A stretch of DNA of 64,000 nucleotides from Azoarcus sp. KH32C. GTDB taxonomy: Bacteria > Pseudomonadota > Gammaproteobacteria > Burkholderiales > Rhodocyclaceae. The stretch spans positions 2,914,001 through 2,978,000 of the forward strand of contig NC_020516.1 of the NCBI RefSeq assembly GCF_000349945.1, in the 5' to 3' direction. The notes under the pieces were generated by a model. The model was not told where the DNA came from, did not search any database, and saw only the letters and a program-made list of their open reading frames with translations. Within the stretch, counting starts at the first letter, position 1; every line of letters starts with the position of its first letter. Positions 25,602-34,962 of the stretch are shown in pieces. A program made the translations under genes and the position numbers.

Positions 25602-26555
25602 TCAGGCGGGCACCGGTTCCGGCTTGATCCGTACCGCCCACAACACGCCGGCCACGAGCAGGCCGACGCCGACCAGCGTCAGCGGCGCCGGCCACTCGCC
25701 ACGCAACAGGAAGGCGTAGCTCAGGGCTGCGAGCGTTTCGAAGACGATCATTTGTCCGACCAGGGCCGTCGGCAGTCGCTGGCTCGCCTCGTTCCAGCAC
25801 AGTGTGCCGACCCAGGACGCGAGGAGCCCGATCGCGGCCATCAGGCTGACGAAGGCGAGTGGACGCGGGCCGAAGGGCATCGGCAGCGGATCGTCGGTGA
25901 CGCCCAGCCACATCCAGAGTGCGACGTAGCCGATGAGCGCCATCGGCAAGGTCACGAGGCCTTGCGCCGTCGCCCAGGCCCGCGGCTTGCGGCCCGGGTG
26001 CTCGCGCAACCAGTCGGCGTTGCGTAGCGGGTACCAGGTCCAGCAGGCGAGCGCGCAGACGGCAAACAAGGCGCCGACGGCATAGCGTGCGTGGTCGGTT
26101 GTGGATTGTGCGGCCAGTGCGGATAGCTCGGCCTGATTGACGCAGGCGATGCCGCCGGCGATCACCAATAGCGAGGGAAACAGTCGCAGCCAAGGCAGTC
26201 GGCCGTCGCGCCGATGGTCGCGCAGGTTTGCGCAGATCGCGATGATCACTGGCAGCGTGCCGATCATCATCGTCGGCAAGGGGGCGCCGGCACGCTGGAT
26301 CGCGCTGGCGAGACAGAGGTAGTAAAGCAGATTGCCAACCGCGGCGAGCTTGAATGCCTCGATCCAGTCGGAGCGTGTCAGCCGCGCGAGTTCGCCGCGG
26401 TCGAACCAGCCGAGCGGCAAGGCGATCAGGCCGAAGGCGAGGTATCGGCCGAAGGACTGCAGGGTTGCCGGATATTCAGGCAGCAGCAAGGGGCCGATGA
26501 AGACCAGGCCCCACATCATCCCCGCCGCCATCGCGAACGCGACTCCGGTCCACAT
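25602..26555 (-). CDS. DMT-superfamily (EamA-type) transporter
   Basis: A 317-residue protein with about ten hydrophobic helices arranged as two EamA repeats (around residues 1-140 and 155-305). It begins MWTGVAFAMAAGMMWGLVFIGPLLLPE. Such proteins usually export small metabolites or amino acids. The ATG at 26555 has GGGAGAG about 8 bases upstream, so I reject a TTG start 15 bases earlier. An AraC regulator is encoded 89 bases upstream on the same strand and probably controls it. Confidence 0.88.
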   Translation of the reverse strand: MWTGVAFAMAAGMMWGLVFIGPLLLPEYPATLQSFGRYLAFGLIALPLGWFDRGELARLTRSDWIEAFKLAAVGNLLYYLCLASAIQRAGAPLPTMMIGTLPVIIAICANLRDHRRDGRLPWLRLFPSLLVIAGGIACVNQAELSALAAQSTTDHARYAVGALFAVCALACWTWYPLRNADWLREHPGRKPRAWATAQGLVTLPMALIGYVALWMWLGVTDDPLPMPFGPRPLAFVSLMAAIGLLASWVGTLCWNEASQRLPTALVGQMIVFETLAALSYAFLLRGEWPAPLTLVGVGLLVAGVLWAVRIKPEPVPA

Positions 26556-26644
26556 CAGTGACTCTCCCAATTACGATGGGGCGAGTCTCGCATGCCGACG
26601 CAATTGCCGTCTTGTATGAGATTGCGCTCTGCTCGGCGTTCGGC

Positions 26645-27472
26645 TCAGGCGCGGACCTGTCGCTGGTAGCGCGCCGGCGTCACGCCGTAGCGTCGGACGA
26701 ATGCCCGCGTCAGGTGAGCCTGGTCGGTCAGGCCGGTTGCGGCGGCGATCTGTGCCGGGGCCTCTCCGGCGGCCAGGAGGCGCTTGGCGGCATGGAGGCG
26801 CAGCGCCATCAGCATCTGCTGCGGCGTCGCGTGGTGTTGCGCCTGGAAACGGCGCAGGAAATGGAAGGGGCTCAGGCCCGCGACTGCGGCCAAGTCTTCG
26901 AGCAGGATGCGGTCGCCGAGGTGGGCGCGCATGTAGTCCAGTACCGGCGCGAAGCGCAGCGCCTTGTCGTCACGTGCCGGTGACGGCACGCGCGCATGCG
27001 GCCGGAGTTCGGTCACAAACTGATGCAGCAGGCTGTCGAAGGCCAGTGGCTCGCGCGCCCGCCACAGCGACTCCAGCAGGCACGACAGGCGGCGCGCACG
27101 GCTGCGGTCGTTGTCCACGACCGCGCCCGAGAACCACCACTGCGGCTCGCCACTGATCTCGGCGAGCACGTCCGGATCGATGTAGATCATCCGGTAACGC
27201 CAACCGCCGTCCGTCTCGGCGCGCCCCGTGTGCAGGATGTCGGGATTCATCATTACGATCGACTCCGGCGGCGCGAGGTGCTCGCTGCCGGCGTAGCGGA
27301 AGCGTTCGACGCCGCGCTCGATCACGCCGAAACCGAAGGCTTCGTGGGTATGCGGGTCGAAGGCGTGACGGACGATATGGGCCCGATACAGCTCGATGCC
27401 GTTGCGCCCGGCCGGTTGACTGAATTCGGCCTGGTCTGAAGGGTGATCGAATTGTTGGGGAACGCCTTGCAT
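26645..27472 (-). CDS. AraC-family regulator with cupin-like sensor domain
   Basis: A 275-residue AraC regulator. The N-terminal AraC-binding domain (about residues 20-150) has FDPHTHEAFGFGVIERGVERFRY, and the C-terminal domain has helix-turn-helix units ILLEDLAAVAGLSPFHFLRRFQ and AQIAAATGLTDQAHLTRAFVRRYGVTPARYQRQV. The first ATG is at 27472; the TTG at 27481 is less likely. It lies upstream of the DMT transporter on the same strand, an arrangement common for LysE/EamA exporters and their regulators. Confidence 0.9.
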   Translation of the reverse strand: MQGVPQQFDHPSDQAEFSQPAGRNGIELYRAHIVRHAFDPHTHEAFGFGVIERGVERFRYAGSEHLAPPESIVMMNPDILHTGRAETDGGWRYRMIYIDPDVLAEISGEPQWWFSGAVVDNDRSRARRLSCLLESLWRAREPLAFDSLLHQFVTELRPHARVPSPARDDKALRFAPVLDYMRAHLGDRILLEDLAAVAGLSPFHFLRRFQAQHHATPQQMLMALRLHAAKRLLAAGEAPAQIAAATGLTDQAHLTRAFVRRYGVTPARYQRQVRA

Positions 27473-27517
27473 GGACGGCAATTTACAACAGTCCTACGGC
27501 TCGAGAACGTGCGCGGC

Positions 27518-28102
27518 CTAACTCGTGAGCAGCGACAAGGTCCAGCGCGACGGGGTGTTCGCTTGCGCCTGCAAAGCCCGCGCCGCGTTGCCCAGGATGC
27601 TCGCCCGCGCCAACTGCGTCGTTTCGGCGGCCGAATCGGCGTCCTGGATCTCCAGGTCCTTCCAACGTTGTGCGGGCATGGTGTCGTCGTGCTGCGGGAT
27701 GGACCCGGAATGGTTGGCTCCCGCGCGATCGAGTTCCGCATTCAGACCCTTCACCGCGGAATCGAGGCCGAGGCGGTCGAAATTCGTCGAGATGTGGCCG
27801 GTCGTCCGTTGGATCTGCGTGCGGATGGCGTTCATGTAGGCGGAAAACTGCGCCACGGTGCCGGTCGCGACCTGCTGCATCGAGACGCGCTCGTCGAGGA
27901 GCCTGCGGCTGTCGGCGATCTTTTGCGCGTGCAGGGCGACCTCGGCGGAAATTCCGTGGTCGGCGGGAATGTCGACGTTCGCATCGACGCGCGCGGTGTC
28001 CGTCCGATCTTGCGGGACGCTCGCCAGTGCGCCCATGGCGGCGTCCACGTTGCGCGAAGGAATTCCAATCATCGAAGTTTCGGCGCGGATTGTGAGTGTC
28101 AT
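27518..28102 (-). CDS. flagellin C-terminal-domain-like protein without the N-terminal flagellin half
   Basis: A 194-residue protein. The last 45 or so residues (IQDADSAAETTQLARASILGNAARALQAQAN, then a hydrophobic LSLL end) closely match the flagellin C-terminal D1/D0 signature. The preceding part is helical, with a stretch (about residues 75-125) resembling D1 helices. The N-terminal flagellin D0/D1 segment (MAxxINTN type) is absent, and residues 1-60 are unlike flagellin. GGGGGAAG precedes the ATG at 28102. No flagellar genes are nearby. It may be a minor filament or hook-associated-like protein, a flagellin-derived structural protein or a decaying flagellin. Confidence is good for the domain, low for function. 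Confidence 0.7.
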   Translation of the reverse strand: MTLTIRAETSMIGIPSRNVDAAMGALASVPQDRTDTARVDANVDIPADHGISAEVALHAQKIADSRRLLDERVSMQQVATGTVAQFSAYMNAIRTQIQRTTGHISTNFDRLGLDSAVKGLNAELDRAGANHSGSIPQHDDTMPAQRWKDLEIQDADSAAETTQLARASILGNAARALQAQANTPSRWTLSLLTS

Positions 28103-28318
28103 GGCCGCTTCCCCCGGTTTTTGGGCGAAGCATAGAGCGGTGAGGCGTTTGCGAAAATTCGCAGGATTTCGAGGCAGTCCTCGTAAAAGTACGTAGATCG
28201 CGGTGGTGCGACGGAAGCGAAGGGAAACTTTCGTCCGGCGGCGCGATCGAGAGGACGTGCGGCCCCAATCGCAGCAGTACCGCATGACCGCCGAATCGTG
28301 ATCCCGAGGAGAAGAAAA

Positions 28319-28825
28319 ATGATGCTATCGATGTATCAGGCAAGCGCGCCGCGTTTCACGCACATGCTGAGCAATCTGTCGGCAATCCTGCAGAAGGCCG
28401 AGGAGCAGGCCGCTGCGCGAAAATTCGATCCGACGGTCTTGCTGGCGGCACGTCTGTATCCGGACATGCTGCCGCTGCTGCGGCAGGTGCAGATCGCCTG
28501 CGACAACGCCAAGGGGCCGGTCGCGCGGCTGGCCGGCGTGGAGCCGCCGAAACACGAGGACAGCGAACAGAGCTTCGCGGATTTGCAGGCGCGAATCACG
28601 AAAACCATCGACTTCATCTCATCGGTGGCGGCGAATCAGATCGACGGCTCGGAGGATCGGGACATCCAACTCAAGGTCGGGCCACGCGAGCTGCGCTTTA
28701 CCGGCATGCAGTACCTGTTCGGATTCGCCTTGCCGAACTTCTACTTTCACGTCGTGACGGCCTACGACATCCTGCGGCACAACGGGATCGAGCTCGGCAA
28801 GCGGGATTACCTCGGGGAGATCTGA
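28319..28825 (+). CDS. DUF1993 family protein
   Basis: A 168-residue protein of the DUF1993 family: helical, with SMYQASAPRFTHMLSNLSAILQKAEEQA at the start, LYPDMLPLLRQVQIACDNAKGPVARLAGVEPPKHED in the middle, and FALPNFYFHVVTAYDILRHNGIELGKRDYLG near the end. The fold is related to the DinB/YfiT-like four-helix bundles that bind metal, but I see no established function. GGAG precedes the start. It is divergent from the flagellin-like gene; the 216-base gap carries a TGCGAA/TTCGCA inverted repeat at 28150-28163. Confidence 0.88.
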   Translation: MMLSMYQASAPRFTHMLSNLSAILQKAEEQAAARKFDPTVLLAARLYPDMLPLLRQVQIACDNAKGPVARLAGVEPPKHEDSEQSFADLQARITKTIDFISSVAANQIDGSEDRDIQLKVGPRELRFTGMQYLFGFALPNFYFHVVTAYDILRHNGIELGKRDYLGEI

Positions 28826-28871
28826 ACGCATCCGCCGTTCGGTCTCCCCGAGTTGTCCTCGAGCAGTGGGA

Positions 28872-30607
28872 TCAGGCTTCCGGCGCGCTGAAGGCTGCAT
28901 ACTTCGGCAGCAGGCGGCGCGGCGGCTTGAACGCGTCGCGGCGGAAGGGATCGCCGAGCTGCTGCGTGAGCCGCAGGTCGATCACCGTCGGACGGTTGGA
29001 GGCGATCGCGGATAGCAGCGCATCGCCGACCTGGTCCTCATGCTCGACGAGGATGCCGTTCGCGCCCATCGCCCTGGCGACCGTCGAGAAGTCCGGATTG
29101 GCGAGCTCGGTGCCGAGGAAGCGGCTGTCGAAGTAGTCGATCTGGTTGCGCTTCTCGGCGCCCCATTGGGCGTTGTCGAAGACGACGGCGACGACGGGGA
29201 TGTTCTCGCGCACGCAGGTCATCACTTCGGCGAGGCTCATGCCCCAGGCGCCGTCGCCGACGTAGGCGATCGACGGTCGATCCGGTCGGCCGACCTTCGC
29301 GCCGATCGCGGTCGGGAAGGCGTAGCCGCAGTTGCCGAAGCTCATCGCAGCGAAGAAGGAGTTCGGCGTGTCGAACTGCAGATAGCTGTTCGACACCGAG
29401 CAGACGTTGCCGATGTCGGTCGCGACCATCGCGTTCTTCGGCCGGGCGCGGGCGAGCGCGGCCAGCGCGCGACGCGGATCCACCCTGCCCGGCTCGTTGG
29501 CGCCGGCGAGGCCGCGGAGTTCGCCTTCCCAGGCTTCGCGCTCGGCGGCGACTTCCCGGACCCGTGAGACATCGGGACGGACGAATCCTTTCAGCGCGCG
29601 CAGCTCCCCTGCGATCGCCAGGGCGGCCGCGCGGGCGTCGCCGTGGATGCCGAGCGCGATCTTCTTCACGAGGCCGAGCACACGGTGGTCGGCGTCGACC
29701 TGAATGATCTTCGCGTCCTTCGGCCAATAGTCGAGACCGTATTGCGGCAGCGTTCCGAAAGGCCCCAAGCGCGTGCCCAGCGCGAGTACGACGTCCGCGC
29801 GGGAAATGAGCCGCATCGCCGCCTTCGAGCCTTGGTAGCCGAGCGGTCCGGCGGCGAGTGGATGACTCGCCGGGAAGCTGTCGTTGTGCAGATAAGAGTT
29901 CACGACCGGCGCGCTGAGCTGTTCGGCGAGCGCCGTAAGTTCGGCGACGCCATCGGCCATCGCGACGCCGCCGCCCGCGACGATCACCGGGAATTTCGCG
30001 TCGGCAAGCAGGCGCGCGGCCTCGCGGATCGCGTCGCTGCCGCCCGGGCCGCGTTCGATCTTCAGCGAGCGCGGGATCTCGGTCTCGATCTCGCCGTAGA
30101 AGTAGTCGCGCGGGATGTTGACCTGCGTGGGGCCGCGCTCATGCATCGCATAGTGGAATGCGCGCCCGGTGAGCTCCGCGATGCGCGCGGGGCTGTTCAC
30201 GTGCGTCTGCCAGCGTGTGATCTTGGAAAAGATCGGCAGTTGGTCGGTCTCCTGGAAGCCGCCGAGGCCGGCAGTGGCGCTGCCCGCTTCCGGCGTGATC
30301 GCGACCACCGGGGAATGCGCCCAGTAGGCCGCGGCGATCGCGGTGACGAAGTTGGTGATGCCCGGGCCGTTCTGCGCGATGCACACGCCGTGGCGCCCGG
30401 TCGCGCGGGCGTAGCCGTCGGCCATGTGGGCGGCGTTCTGCTCGTGGGCGACCGAGATGAAGCGGATCCCGGCGAGCGGAAAGAGATCGTGCGCATCCAT
30501 ATAGGCTGACCCGACGATGCCGAAGACATCGGTCACGCCTTGCGCGACGAGCGTCTCGACAAAGGCCTCGGAGGCGTGACGCGCTGCTTCCCTTCATAAG
30601 CTGACAT
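28872..30607 (-). pseudogene. xsc: sulfoacetaldehyde acetyltransferase, with an apparent one-base frameshift near the start
   Basis: A thiamine-diphosphate enzyme that converts sulfoacetaldehyde and phosphate to acetyl phosphate and sulfite. The long frame encodes a typical Xsc: DVFGIVGSAYMDAHDLFP, HEQNAAHMADGYARATGRHG, NSYLHNDSFPASHPL, AMSFGNCGYAFPTAIGAK, and the TDP site GDGAWGMSLAE, ending GDPFRRDAFKPPRRLLPKY. The natural start (ATG 30607, GGAG upstream) reads MSAYEGKQRVTP, then the frame breaks near 30571: one missing base would restore SEAFVETLVAQGVTDVFG, exactly the family N-terminus. Corrected length is about 578 residues. As written, only an internal GTG (30536) could start the main frame. 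This is a sequencing error or a real mutation. It is divergent from tpa and the transporter genes. Confidence 0.9.
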
Positions 30608-30720
30608 GCATTTGTTCTCCGTGTGGTTCGTCCGGAAAGTGTATGAGTCGAGCGGAAAGCCGCTTCCAATAAGATCTGCTGTGCTTATGGTGGAAAGGCC
30701 CGCAAATACTCGATCCTGCT

Positions 30721-30736
30721 AAGAACAGCAGTTCTT
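30721..30736. promoter_or_regulatory. inverted repeat in the xsc-tpa divergent region
   Basis: AAGAAC-AGCA-GTTCTT in the 171-base gap between xsc and tpa. A candidate operator for co-regulating taurine degradation. It does not match the direct-repeat pattern I know for TauR sites, so the binding protein is unknown. Confidence 0.4.
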
Positions 30737-30778
30737 GTTCGTTCAGTCGGGATAGGACGTCTGCTTACCATCTGCTCC

Positions 30779-32161
30779 ATGTCTTCCACGGAGCACATCG
30801 TGTCCGAAGTCCTTGCATCGCCGGTCGAGCTGTCGAAGTCCGCTCCTTCTCAGCGGGGCAACTCCCAGCTCGACAACTACTGGCTGCCCTTCACGCCGAA
30901 CCGCGATTTCAAACGCGAGCCGAAACTGTTCGCCCGTGCATCCGGCATGTATTACTTCGATCCGAGGGGCCGGCCGATCATCGACGGCGCGTCGGGCCTG
31001 TTCGCGACCGCGGCCGGCCATGCCCGCGCGGAAATCGCCGAGGCGGTATACCGGCAGCTGAACGAGCTGGATTTCACGCCGAGCTTCTACCGCGGCCATC
31101 CCCTCGCCTTCGAGGCGGCAGCCCGGATCGCCGCCCTGCTGCCTCACGGTCTCGACCGCGTATTCCTCGTCAATTCCGGCTCCGAGGCGGTCGACAGTGC
31201 GATGAAGATCGCGCTCGCCTATCACCGTGCCCGCGGCGAAGAGCGGCGGACGCTGTTCGTGAGCCGCGAGCGCGCCTACCACGGCGTCAATTTCGGCGGC
31301 GTCGCGCTGTCGGGTCTCGTGAACAACCGCCGCGCCTTCCCCCAAGCGGGCCCGCAGGCCGCCCACATGCGCCACACCTGGCTTGCGCAGAACACCTTCA
31401 GCCGCGGCCAGCCTGAGCACGGTGCGGAGCTTGCCGACGATCTGCAGCGCATCATCGACCTGCACGGAGCAGAGACGATCGCCGCGGTCTTCGTCGAGCC
31501 GATTGCCGGCTCGACCGGCGTGCTCGTGCCACCCAAGGGCTACCTCGAACGCCTGCGGGCGATCTGCGACCGCCACGGCCTGCTGCTTGTGTTCGACGAA
31601 GTGATCACCGGCTTCGGCCGCACCGGCAAAGCGTTTGCGACGCAGAGTTTCGGTGTGCGACCGGACCTCGTCACGATGGCGAAGGCGATCACGAACGGTG
31701 CGCAGCCGATGGGCGCGGTGGCGGTCGACCGGCGCATCCACGACGCGGTGATCGATGCCGCGCCGGACAACGCGATCGAGTTCTTCCACGGTTACACGTC
31801 GAGCGGCCACCCCGCCGCATGCGCGGCCTGCGTCGCGAGCCTCGATATCTACGAGCGCGAAAAGCTCTTCGCTCGTAGCAAGACGCTCGCGCCACTCTTC
31901 GAAACGCATCTGCACGCGCTGCGCGATCTGCCCGTAGTGACGGATATCCGCAACTACGGCCTGCTCGCCGGCATCGATCTGAAGCCCGCCGGCAAGCCCG
32001 GCAAGCGCGGTTACGAAGTGCAGAAAGCCTTGTTCGACGCCGGGCTCCATCTGAAGACGACGGGCGACGCGGCGATCCTCGCGCCGGCGCTGGTCGCGCA
32101 GCCCTCGCATCTGGAAGAGATCTTCGACGTGCTCCGTCGAGTGCTCGTCCGCCAATCCTGA
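30779..32161 (+). CDS. tpa: taurine:pyruvate aminotransferase (omega-amino acid:pyruvate family)
   Basis: A 460-residue class III PLP aminotransferase. Visible family blocks are LDNYWLPFTPNRDFKREPKLF, VFLVNSGSEAVDSAMKIALAYHRARG, RERAYHGVNFGGVALSGLVNNRRAFP, VEPIAGSTGVLVPPKGYLERLRAICDRHGLLLVFDEVITGFGRTG, and the PLP lysine K302 in TMAKAITNGAQPMGAV. The sequence style equals omega-amino acid (beta-alanine) aminotransferases. Next to xsc and taurine ABC genes the likely reaction is taurine plus pyruvate to sulfoacetaldehyde plus alanine. Beta-alanine use remains possible. It diverges from xsc and leads the tau/ssu/sau operon. Confidence 0.88.
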   Translation: MSSTEHIVSEVLASPVELSKSAPSQRGNSQLDNYWLPFTPNRDFKREPKLFARASGMYYFDPRGRPIIDGASGLFATAAGHARAEIAEAVYRQLNELDFTPSFYRGHPLAFEAAARIAALLPHGLDRVFLVNSGSEAVDSAMKIALAYHRARGEERRTLFVSRERAYHGVNFGGVALSGLVNNRRAFPQAGPQAAHMRHTWLAQNTFSRGQPEHGAELADDLQRIIDLHGAETIAAVFVEPIAGSTGVLVPPKGYLERLRAICDRHGLLLVFDEVITGFGRTGKAFATQSFGVRPDLVTMAKAITNGAQPMGAVAVDRRIHDAVIDAAPDNAIEFFHGYTSSGHPAACAACVASLDIYEREKLFARSKTLAPLFETHLHALRDLPVVTDIRNYGLLAGIDLKPAGKPGKRGYEVQKALFDAGLHLKTTGDAAILAPALVAQPSHLEEIFDVLRRVLVRQS

Positions 32162-32197
32162 CTTCGATCCGATTTCTTTGACACTACAGGAACGACC

Positions 32198-33211
32198 ATG
32201 ACCAGCAGAAGAAACTTCCTCCTCGCCCTTGCAGCCACCTCTGCCGTCTTCTCTGCCCCGGGCTTCGCCCAACAGAAGGAGGTCACGATCGCCTATCAGG
32301 ACATGCTGGTGCCGTGGCGCGTGGCCCATGCGGCCGGCGAGATCGAAAAGGCCACCGGCTACAAGATCAACTTCCGCCAGTTCGGCGGCGGCGGGGACGT
32401 GATCCGGGCGCTGGCGTCCGGGCAGGTGCAGATCGGCGAAGCGGGCTCGGCGCCGATCGCGGCCGGCATCTCGCAGGGGCTACCGGTGGAACTCTTCTGG
32501 ATCCTCGACGACATCAACGACGCCGAAGCGCTGATCGTGCGTAACGGCAGCGGCGTCGCGAGCCTTGCCGACCTGAAAGGCAAGAAGATCGGTGTGCCCT
32601 TCACCTCGACGACGCATTTCCACACGCTGGTTGCACTCGACCACGCGAAGGTGAATGCGAACGACGTGAAGATCGTGAACCTGCGTCCGCCGGAGGTCGC
32701 GGCGGCGTGGGAGCGCGGTGATATCGACGCGACCTTCATCTGGGAGCCGGTGCTGTCGAAGGTCAAGGCGAGCGGGAAGCAGCTCGTCTCCTCAGGCGAG
32801 ATCTCGAAGCAGACCGGCAAGTCGACCTTCGACGGCGTGGTCGTCAATCGCGACTGGGCGAAGGACAACGCCGAGTTCGTCGCGCAGTTTACGAAGATCC
32901 TCGCCGCGGCCGACGAGCGTTATCGGAAGGACAAGGCGAAGTGGACAGCCTCTTCGCCCGAAGCCGCGGCAGTCGCGAAGATCACCGGTGCAAAGGCCGA
33001 GGACGTGCCAGCGGGACTCGCGCTGTACCGCTTCCCGACCGCGCGCGAACAGGCGTCGCCCACCTGGCTCGGCGGCGGCAAGTCGAGCGGCGCGGCGGCG
33101 TCGCTCGCGGCGACGGCGGCCTTCCTGAAGACGCAGGGCACGATCGCGAACGTGCTGCCGGACTACTCGGTGGGCGTGAATCCGAAGTACGCCGAGAAGG
33201 CGGCGCAATGA
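32198..33211 (+). CDS. tauA: taurine ABC transporter substrate-binding protein
   Basis: A 337-residue periplasmic binding protein with signal peptide MTSRRNFLLALAATSAVFSAPGFAQ, then KEVTIAYQDMLVPWRVAHAAGEIEKATGYKINFRQFGGGGDVIRALASGQVQIGEAGSAPIAAGI. The SsuA/TauA family segments DLKGKKIGVPFTSTTHFHTLVALDHA and WERGDIDATFIWEPVLSKV follow. It should bind taurine or a related sulfonate and deliver it to TauBC. It follows tpa after 36 bases and overlaps tauB by 4 bases. Confidence 0.92.
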   Translation: MTSRRNFLLALAATSAVFSAPGFAQQKEVTIAYQDMLVPWRVAHAAGEIEKATGYKINFRQFGGGGDVIRALASGQVQIGEAGSAPIAAGISQGLPVELFWILDDINDAEALIVRNGSGVASLADLKGKKIGVPFTSTTHFHTLVALDHAKVNANDVKIVNLRPPEVAAAWERGDIDATFIWEPVLSKVKASGKQLVSSGEISKQTGKSTFDGVVVNRDWAKDNAEFVAQFTKILAAADERYRKDKAKWTASSPEAAAVAKITGAKAEDVPAGLALYRFPTAREQASPTWLGGGKSSGAAASLAATAAFLKTQGTIANVLPDYSVGVNPKYAEKAAQ

Positions 33212-34080
33212 GCGGCGGCGCCAGTCTCGCGTTGCGCCGCGGGAACGACATGGTGAGCGTCCCAGCGGCCATCGCGCCGGAGCCGGCGCGCAGCACGCTG
33301 TCGGTCCGCGGTCTCTCGGTGCGCTTCGGGGAGAAGCGCACCAGAGACGCACACGCGACACTGGCGCTCGCCGGCGTCGACCTGGAGATGCGCGACGGCG
33401 ACTTTGTCGTCGCGCTCGGCGCCTCGGGCTGCGGCAAGACGACGCTGCTGTCGTGCATCGCCGGCTTCATCCAGCCGTCCGCCGGCGAAATCCGGCTCAA
33501 CGGACGGCCGATTGCAGGCCCGGGCGCCGACCGCGGCGTCGTGTTCCAGAAGCATGCGCTGATGCCGTGGCTGTCCGTGCGCGACAACGTCGAGTTCGGG
33601 CTGCGGATGCGCGGCGTCGACGCGGGAGAACGCCGCGCGCTGGCACTCGACAAGCTGCGGGCGGTGAGGCTGGAAGCGGTCGCCGAGAAGCCGGTCTTCC
33701 AACTCTCCGGTGGCATGCAGCAGCGTGTGGGCCTCGCCCGCGCCTTGGCCTCGAACCCGGAAGTGCTGCTGATGGACGAGCCCTTCGGCGCGCTGGACGC
33801 ACTGACGCGGGAACAGGTGCAGGAACTCGTGCTGCGGCTCTGGGCGAGCGAACGGAAGATCGTCTTCTTCATCACTCACGACGTCGAGGAAGCGCTGTTC
33901 CTCGCAACCCGGCTGATCGTGATGAGCCCGTCGCCGGGACGCATCGCGCACGCCTTCGACCTGCCCTTCTCGCGCCGCTACGTGGAGTGCGGTGACGCGC
34001 GGCAGGTGAAGTCCGATCCGAATTTCATCGAATGGCGCGAGCGCATCCTCGCGCTGATCCATTCGAATCGCGGCGAATAG
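33208..34080 (+). CDS. tauB: taurine ABC transporter ATP-binding protein
   Basis: A 290-residue ABC ATPase. Walker A reads GASGCGKTT, the ABC signature LSGGMQQRVGLARAL, Walker B VLLMDEPFGALDALTREQ, and the switch His lies in FFITHDVEEALFLATRL; the Q-loop VVFQKHALMPWLSVRDNV is typical of taurine/nitrate/sulfonate importers. The ATG at 33208 overlaps the tauA stop codon (ATGA), fitting translational coupling. It powers TauC with TauA. Confidence 0.94.
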   Translation: MSGGASLALRRGNDMVSVPAAIAPEPARSTLSVRGLSVRFGEKRTRDAHATLALAGVDLEMRDGDFVVALGASGCGKTTLLSCIAGFIQPSAGEIRLNGRPIAGPGADRGVVFQKHALMPWLSVRDNVEFGLRMRGVDAGERRALALDKLRAVRLEAVAEKPVFQLSGGMQQRVGLARALASNPEVLLMDEPFGALDALTREQVQELVLRLWASERKIVFFITHDVEEALFLATRLIVMSPSPGRIAHAFDLPFSRRYVECGDARQVKSDPNFIEWRERILALIHSNRGE

Positions 34081-34091
34081 CGAGCAAGACC

Positions 34092-34955
34092 ATGACCGTT
34101 TCGCAACTCCGGGCCTTCGCGCCCGTCTCTCGTCGTTCGGCTCCCGAGAAGGCGCTTGCGCCCGCGCAGACACATCGTTTTCCCGATACCCGCCGCGCGC
34201 CCGGCGCTTCGGTCGCCACCGTCGTCACGCTCTTTGCGCTGTGGTGGCTTGCGACCGCGAGCGGCTGGATTCCGCCGCTGGTGCTGCCCGGCCCCTCCGC
34301 GGTCGTGGACGCGCTGCTCGCCGCCCACCGGGGCGAGCTGCAGGGCGGACGTACGCTGCTCGATCATTTCCTGTGGAGCTTCGGCCGCGTGCTCGCGGGC
34401 TTCGTGCTCGCCTGCGTGACCGCCGTACCGGTCGGCATGCTGATGGGTGTGTCGCGAGTCGCGCGGGGCATCTTCGATCCTCCGATCGAGTTCTACCGCC
34501 CGCTGCCGCCGCTCGCCTACCTACCGCTGATCGTGATCTGGTTCGGCATCGAGGAGACGGCGAAGGTCCTGCTGATCTACCTCGCCTGCTTCGCACCGCT
34601 CGCCGTTTCCGCGCGCGCCGGCGTGCGTTCGGCGCAGCCCGAGCAGATCAACGCCGCCCTGTCGATGGGCGCCTCGCGCCTGCAGGTGGTCCGTCACGTG
34701 CTCCTGCCTGCAGCGCTTCCCGAGATCCTGACAGGCATGCGCATCGCGATCGGATTCGGCTGGACGACGCTTGTCGCCGCGGAACTGGTCGCAGCAACCG
34801 TGGGGCTGGGCCAACTCGTCATGAATGCATCCAACTTCCTGCGGACCGACGTCGTGCTGATGGGAATCCTCGTCATCGGCGCGATCGCCTGGGTGTTCGA
34901 CCTCGCGATGCGCACGCTGGAAGCGCGGCTCGTGCCGTGGAAGGGGCACGGTTGA
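34092..34955 (+). CDS. tauC: taurine ABC transporter permease
   Basis: A 287-residue inner-membrane permease with about six helices after a roughly 40-residue cytoplasmic N-terminus. The EAA-like loop ALSMGASRLQVVRHVLLPAALPEILTGMRIAIG and YRPLPPLAYLPLIVIWFGIEETAKVLLIYLACFAPL are typical of TauC/SsuC. It starts 11 bases after tauB and completes the first transporter set. A stable stem-loop follows it. Confidence 0.93.
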   Translation: MTVSQLRAFAPVSRRSAPEKALAPAQTHRFPDTRRAPGASVATVVTLFALWWLATASGWIPPLVLPGPSAVVDALLAAHRGELQGGRTLLDHFLWSFGRVLAGFVLACVTAVPVGMLMGVSRVARGIFDPPIEFYRPLPPLAYLPLIVIWFGIEETAKVLLIYLACFAPLAVSARAGVRSAQPEQINAALSMGASRLQVVRHVLLPAALPEILTGMRIAIGFGWTTLVAAELVAATVGLGQLVMNASNFLRTDVVLMGILVIGAIAWVFDLAMRTLEARLVPWKGHG

Positions 34956-34962
34956 ACGGCCA

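Noticed and set aside
30743..32329. A 528-codon open frame on the minus strand across tpa
   Set aside because: It is antisense to a clear aminotransferase; its residues show the Arg/Asp/His-rich bias of a shadow frame and no family motif.
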